In this document: positions 11,108 to 14,077 of the stretch, one piece after another
Layout: each line of letters opens with the position of its first letter
Position numbering within the stretch: position 1 is the stretch's first letter
Origin: Candidatus Kaiserbacteria bacterium
Lineage (GTDB): Bacteria > Patescibacteriota > Minisyncoccia > Phycocordibacterales > Phycocordibacteraceae
Assembly: GCA_023267775.1 (NCBI GenBank)
Contig: JAHFMQ010000015.1
Location: 1 to 14,077 of the forward strand
Direction: 5' to 3'
Length of the DNA stretch: 14,077 nucleotides
Notes under the pieces: model-generated
Seen by the model: only the letters and a program-made list of their open reading frames with translations
What the model was told of the DNA's origin: nothing
Databases searched by the model: none
Translations under genes and position numbers: made by a program

Positions 11108-11963
11108 GATCTCTAATGAGTTCCCATGGAACATTTTTCCCAAATGGAATGAGGAAACCTGCAGCAGCGGGATGTCCATTTCCACCATGTTTTTGCGCGA
11201 GTACCGCGACATCAACGGTCTTATCACTACGGAGTGATACACGAAGCCCCGTTGCGTTTGCCGATACTATAATTGCGACAGGCGGTTTTTTAATCGATAA
11301 TTTATTTCCAACATCACTTACAAATTCTCCAGAGGTACCCGTGAGGTAGCACTCAAATCCTTCAAATCGAACCAGTTCGGCGTGATTGACCGCATGGTCA
11401 ACGACATGTTCGTGATACTGCTCAAATAACGTGCCGGCGTGTACGATGCGTTCCAATTCAGCAGGATCATCTAATTTTTGAATAACAGCATCCCATTCCT
11501 CAAAAGGGGAGGTCAGGAGGTCTGATGTGTACATGTACGCAAGTATTTCGCGCGCATGCGGAAGTTTGAATCGATACAGATCGCCGTCCTCTACATACTT
11601 CAGCAGAGTTGGGACAAGTGTTTCGGGATGAAAATAATTCCACGCGATAGTCGCCCCAGAACGGTTTGCGTCAAAGACATATTCCGACATGCTCTCAACG
11701 ACATTTTTAATGCCTAAGTGGTGGTCAAGTACAGTAATGGACGCGGCGTCCTTAACCAAGGCATCCATAATCTCCTTTGGATAGCAGAAATCTATAAAAT
11801 ATAATTTCTTACCCTCAAGTCCTTCTGGAGCAGGGAATCCATGTTTAAGCGGTATATATTCAGCCGTATCACCAAACTTTTTCCAAGCAGCGTAGGCGCC
11901 GCTGAGGCCGTCGGGGCAGCCGCCGTGATACAAAATCGCAATATTTTTATGTTGAGCAATCAT
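11088..11963 (-). CDS. DHH-family phosphoesterase
   Basis: The product is 291 residues. The DHH superfamily hydrolyses phosphodiester or phosphoanhydride bonds with two Mn ions. Here motif I is HGGCPDGLSG (13-22), the variant seen in the COG2404-like branch, IDFCY (57-61) follows, then LDHH (79-82), and the DHHA1-type glycine motif HGGNGHPAAAGF (259-270) closes the protein. Relatives include nanoRNases and cyclic-di-AMP phosphodiesterases, but this branch has no firm substrate. Its 3' end overlaps tsaD by 20 nt, and it begins 18 nt after the methyltransferase. GGAGG lies three bases before ATG 11963, too close to be a standard Shine-Dalgarno, so reading may be coupled. Confidence 0.88.
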   Translation of the reverse strand: MIAQHKNIAILYHGGCPDGLSGAYAAWKKFGDTAEYIPLKHGFPAPEGLEGKKLYFIDFCYPKEIMDALVKDAASITVLDHHLGIKNVVESMSEYVFDANRSGATIAWNYFHPETLVPTLLKYVEDGDLYRFKLPHAREILAYMYTSDLLTSPFEEWDAVIQKLDDPAELERIVHAGTLFEQYHEHVVDHAVNHAELVRFEGFECYLTGTSGEFVSDVGNKLSIKKPPVAIIVSANATGLRVSLRSDKTVDVAVLAQKHGGNGHPAAAGFLIPFGKNVPWELIRDHENPGN

Positions 11964-11981
11964 TATCCTCCAGTGTACCGT

Positions 11982-12857
11982 TTATCGCACAAAGCGCACA
12001 TAGATACCGGCTGGAATGACCCGGTCCGAAGAAGATTCCTTTATATAGAGTTCACCGCATTCACCCTGTACCTCGCCAAACGTGCTTTCGACCGCTTGCG
12101 CAAAGGATTTCGGCGCATAGCCTGCGGCATAACCATTTACCAATAGGAACGACCCAGAATTTGCAGATAAAAGCTCTTTGAGCGATTGCAACAGTGTTTG
12201 GAAGTCTTCTTCAATTTTCCAGACCTCGCCTTTTGCGCCACGACCAAACGCTGGCGGGTCGAGAATAATTCCATCGTATTTCGTTCCACGGCGCACCTCA
12301 CGCTTCACAAATGCAAGAGCATCATCAAGTATCCAACGAATTTTGTTTTCGGAAATATTAGAAATCGTTGCATTTTCATGCGCCCAGTCAAGGGACTGTT
12401 TTGATGCATCGACATGGGTAACAAACGCGCCTGCTTGCGCCGCCACAATGGATGCGATGCCCGTATAGCCAAAGAGATTCAGTACCTGAGGTTTATCGAG
12501 CTTAGAAATTTTTTCCGCGAGCCACTGCCAATTTGGCGCCTGTTCTGGAAACACTCCCGTATGCTTAAACCCGGTGAGTCGTGCGAGGAATGTTACCTTG
12601 TTCCAGGCGAGCTCCCATGACTCCGGCACAGATTTTTTCATGTTCCAGAGGCCTTTCTTTTCTTCAAATGTGAACTCCGCATGTGCTGTCTCCCATAATT
12701 CCGGGCGCAGTTTTTTCCACAGTGCTTGAGTCTCAGGCCGGGCGATTATCACGTCGCCAAAGCGTTCCAGTTTCATATTGTCTCCAGAATCAAGGAGTTC
12801 ATAATCGCTCCATGGGAGGGAAGTGAGGTGTTGGTCGCAACTTAATTTTTTTGTCAT
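11982..12857 (-). CDS. RlmI/RlmK-like SAM-dependent methyltransferase
   Basis: The product is 291 residues. It has a class I Rossmann-fold methyltransferase core: motif I VLNLFGYTG (125-133), the acidic end of strand 2 THVDAS (147-152), and catalytic/substrate motif LDPPAFGRG (199-207), the DPPxF form of the COG1092 family that methylates 23S rRNA. The N-terminal PUA domain of RlmI is absent; instead residues 1-120 hold a short beta-rich region (LLDSGDNMKLERFGDVIIARPE). The exact base modified is unknown. The ATG overlaps the rlmB stop by four bases (ATGA), a classic translational coupling, which supports a joint role in rRNA modification. Confidence 0.88.
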   Translation of the reverse strand: MTKKLSCDQHLTSLPWSDYELLDSGDNMKLERFGDVIIARPETQALWKKLRPELWETAHAEFTFEEKKGLWNMKKSVPESWELAWNKVTFLARLTGFKHTGVFPEQAPNWQWLAEKISKLDKPQVLNLFGYTGIASIVAAQAGAFVTHVDASKQSLDWAHENATISNISENKIRWILDDALAFVKREVRRGTKYDGIILDPPAFGRGAKGEVWKIEEDFQTLLQSLKELLSANSGSFLLVNGYAAGYAPKSFAQAVESTFGEVQGECGELYIKESSSDRVIPAGIYVRFVR

Positions 12858-13660
12858 AATGCTTCAGGGTGTTTCTTCGACCACTCATAAAAAACGACTG
12901 CGGCAGAAACAGCAGCGTTGAGGGACTCCGTTCGTTTATGAATAGGAATTGAGAGCGTGACGTCACATGCTTCAATCGTCTTTTCGCGAATGCCCGCCCC
13001 TTCGTTGCCAATGACGAAGGCGCTTGGCGCATCGAATACATCCGTACCGAGCGATTGTGTCCCAGACATGTCGAGACCATAAATCCAGAAGCCTTTCTCT
13101 TTTAAGGTCTTGAGCGTGTGATTGACGTTTCCAATGGTGACAAGTGGGATGCGAAATGTCATGCCGGCAGAACTTTTCACGACAGCCCCGGTAATGCCAG
13201 CCTGATTATGCTCGGGAATGAGAACGCCAGAGAGTCCGAATGCGGCAGCAGAGCGAATAATTGCTCCGACATTATGAGGGTCCTGAACTTCTCCAAGCAC
13301 AGCAACCGCCGGATTTTTCGATATATCGAGGGTTTTTAAAAACGCATCGAGCGTTATGAGGAGCGCAGAGGGATCGATGGTAAATATGACGCCTTGATGA
13401 GCCGCATCCTTTCCGACAAACTCACCACCCTTACCTGGTGCAAGTGGTGCAGTTGGAATGGAATTTCTTTCAAGAAGTACTTTCAGTTCCGCATCGCGCG
13501 AATCGGGAACCAAAAATGCTTTGCGGATGATATGGGGAGTATTGCGAAGAGCTTCCATGAGCGCGTGTTTTCCGTAGACGTAGACTTTCCCCGCACGAGA
13601 CGGTTTGTCACGCTCGTGCGTTTTCTTGGTCGCAAATTTACTATGGGGCCGCGGTCGCAT
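12854..13660 (-). CDS. rlmB: 23S rRNA 2'-O-methyltransferase, SpoU family (RlmB-like)
   Basis: The product is 268 residues. A basic tail (1-24) precedes a substrate-binding domain that starts VYVYGKHALMEAL (26-38). The C-terminal knotted SPOUT domain shows all three motifs: LGEVQDPHNVGAIIRSAAAFG (122-142, with the catalytic Arg136), FVIGNEGAGI (215-224) and LSIPIHKRTESLNAAVSAAVVFYE (236-259). RlmB makes Gm2251 in the ribosomal P-loop; TrmH-type tRNA targets are possible, but the N-terminal domain fits RlmB. It is the first gene of a seven-gene minus-strand run, with a good promoter 8 nt before ATG 13660 and a 4-nt overlap with the next gene. Confidence 0.93.
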   Translation of the reverse strand: MRPRPHSKFATKKTHERDKPSRAGKVYVYGKHALMEALRNTPHIIRKAFLVPDSRDAELKVLLERNSIPTAPLAPGKGGEFVGKDAAHQGVIFTIDPSALLITLDAFLKTLDISKNPAVAVLGEVQDPHNVGAIIRSAAAFGLSGVLIPEHNQAGITGAVVKSSAGMTFRIPLVTIGNVNHTLKTLKEKGFWIYGLDMSGTQSLGTDVFDAPSAFVIGNEGAGIREKTIEACDVTLSIPIHKRTESLNAAVSAAVVFYEWSKKHPEAL

Positions 13661-13668
13661 TACGTAAC

Positions 13669-13697
13669 TTTATAGCACAAAATCAAGTATTTCCCAA
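13669..13697 (-). promoter_or_regulatory. Promoter of the rlmB-tsaD-valS run
   Basis: On the minus strand TTGGGA (13697-13692), a 17-nt spacer and TGCTATAAA (box 13674-13669) give an extended -10 promoter. The box ends 8 nt before ATG 13660, so the leader is about 1-2 nt. There is no Shine-Dalgarno. Confidence 0.65.
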
Positions 13698-13705
13698 CCA
13701 AATAC

Positions 13706-14077
13706 CTAATAAATATTTGCTTCCGGATAATTAGCCCCGCGCTTGATGAAGTGGGTCTCTACATTCTTGAGTTTAAATTTCTCCGTAAAGAATTTGATTA
13801 TAAAGTCGTTGTCCATGCCATCTTTGCAGGTGTAGACATCTGCGGAGACAAATCCTCGTTTTGGGAACGTATGCACGCTGATATGACTTTCTGCAATTAT
13901 CACCACACCAGTCCACCCTCCCGGATCCTTAATATCATTTCCGTCTGAATGATAAATTTCCGGCGTACTCATTTTATGCATACCAAGAAGTTGAGGAAGT
14001 TTGTCGAGGCACTCAAGCACCACGTCTCTAGTATCAAGTAGTGTCTCGTCGCCCCCGTATCCATCAATCGTCAAATG
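13706..14077 (-). CDS. speD: S-adenosylmethionine decarboxylase proenzyme (partial, 5' end outside window)
   Basis: SpeD decarboxylates SAM to supply aminopropyl groups for spermidine and cuts itself to make a pyruvoyl cofactor. The visible 124 codons begin with HLTIDGYG, which aligns with the family N-terminus, so only a few residues should be missing; the in-frame TTG at 14074 is not a convincing start. The processing site is ESHISVHT, with cleavage before Ser; the downstream His of VHTFPK and Cys of DVYTC stand at the spacing of Ser63/His68/Cys83 in the Thermotoga enzyme. It is of the short prokaryotic class. It ends 45 nt before rlmB, with the rlmB promoter in between, and could also feed read-through into the operon. 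Confidence 0.93.
   Translation of the reverse strand, partial: HLTIDGYGGDETLLDTRDVVLECLDKLPQLLGMHKMSTPEIYHSDGNDIKDPGGWTGVVIIAESHISVHTFPKRGFVSADVYTCKDGMDNDFIIKFFTEKFKLKNVETHFIKRGANYPEANIY

Noticed and set aside
11108..11242. Longer start for TsaD
   Set aside because: The 45 extra residues overlap the DHH gene in another frame. The family begins at MKILGIETSCDET.
1..14077. CRISPR arrays, transposase genes or rRNA genes
   Set aside because: I saw no regularly spaced repeats, no transposase or integrase motifs and no rRNA sequence anywhere in the window.

Overview
The window looks like a chromosome segment from a Patescibacteria/CPR bacterium, most likely of the Parcubacteria group. This is inferred from family-level features, not from a database search. 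The supporting features are a compact gene layout, tRNA genes without an encoded CCA, a short 715-residue ValRS, a TsaD with large insertions and the motif GPGLEPALWVGI, a membrane-anchored ClpB-like ATPase, a DUF2914 membrane protein, and many start codons placed only 6-9 bases after a -10 box (apparently leaderless or nearly leaderless mRNAs).

Region 1 (1-1736) looks accessory. It is bounded by two identical 27-bp copies of a tRNA 3' end (1-27 and 1710-1736), the footprint expected from integration into the 3' end of a tRNA gene. Between the copies lie two hairpins/palindromes, a YqfO/Nif3-C-like small protein, a promoter-hairpin-terminator unit that looks like a small structured RNA (656-748), a convergent basic protein that may be nuclease-like, a small acidic protein, and a reading-frame remnant cut off next to the right-hand repeat. 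No integrase is visible.

Region 2 (1744-5677) holds a minus-strand membrane-anchored double-AAA+ Clp-like ATPase with degenerate features. It is followed on the plus strand by a glutaredoxin, tRNA-Arg(CCT), a small one-helix membrane protein, tRNA-Phe(GAA) and a DUF2914 membrane protein whose start codon lies 5 nt after the tRNA. A strong hairpin terminator closes the block.

Region 3 (5706-6382) is a minus-strand gene for a secreted, outer-membrane-type beta-barrel protein resembling acyloxyacyl/lipid A 3-O-deacylases. It is GC-richer in the parts sampled and has a textbook promoter and Shine-Dalgarno sequence. Its frame is broken by one extra base in a G5 run, and removing that base restores a C-terminal GVGYRF barrel signature. 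It looks foreign in this genome.

Region 4 (6403-13697) is a long minus-strand run, transcribed from high to low coordinates: rlmB, an RlmI-like methyltransferase, a DHH phosphoesterase, tsaD, valS, a PrsW-family membrane protease and an Hsp20 chaperone. Spacing is tight (4-nt and 20-nt overlaps, gaps of 2-35 nt), with internal -10 boxes before valS and the protease. The theme is translation quality (rRNA methylation, t6A37 modification, valine charging) plus envelope/protein stress. tsaD carries in-frame insertions built from near-perfect DNA palindromes. Region 5 (13706-14077) is the 3' part of speD, a pyruvoyl S-adenosylmethionine decarboxylase that runs off the window end.
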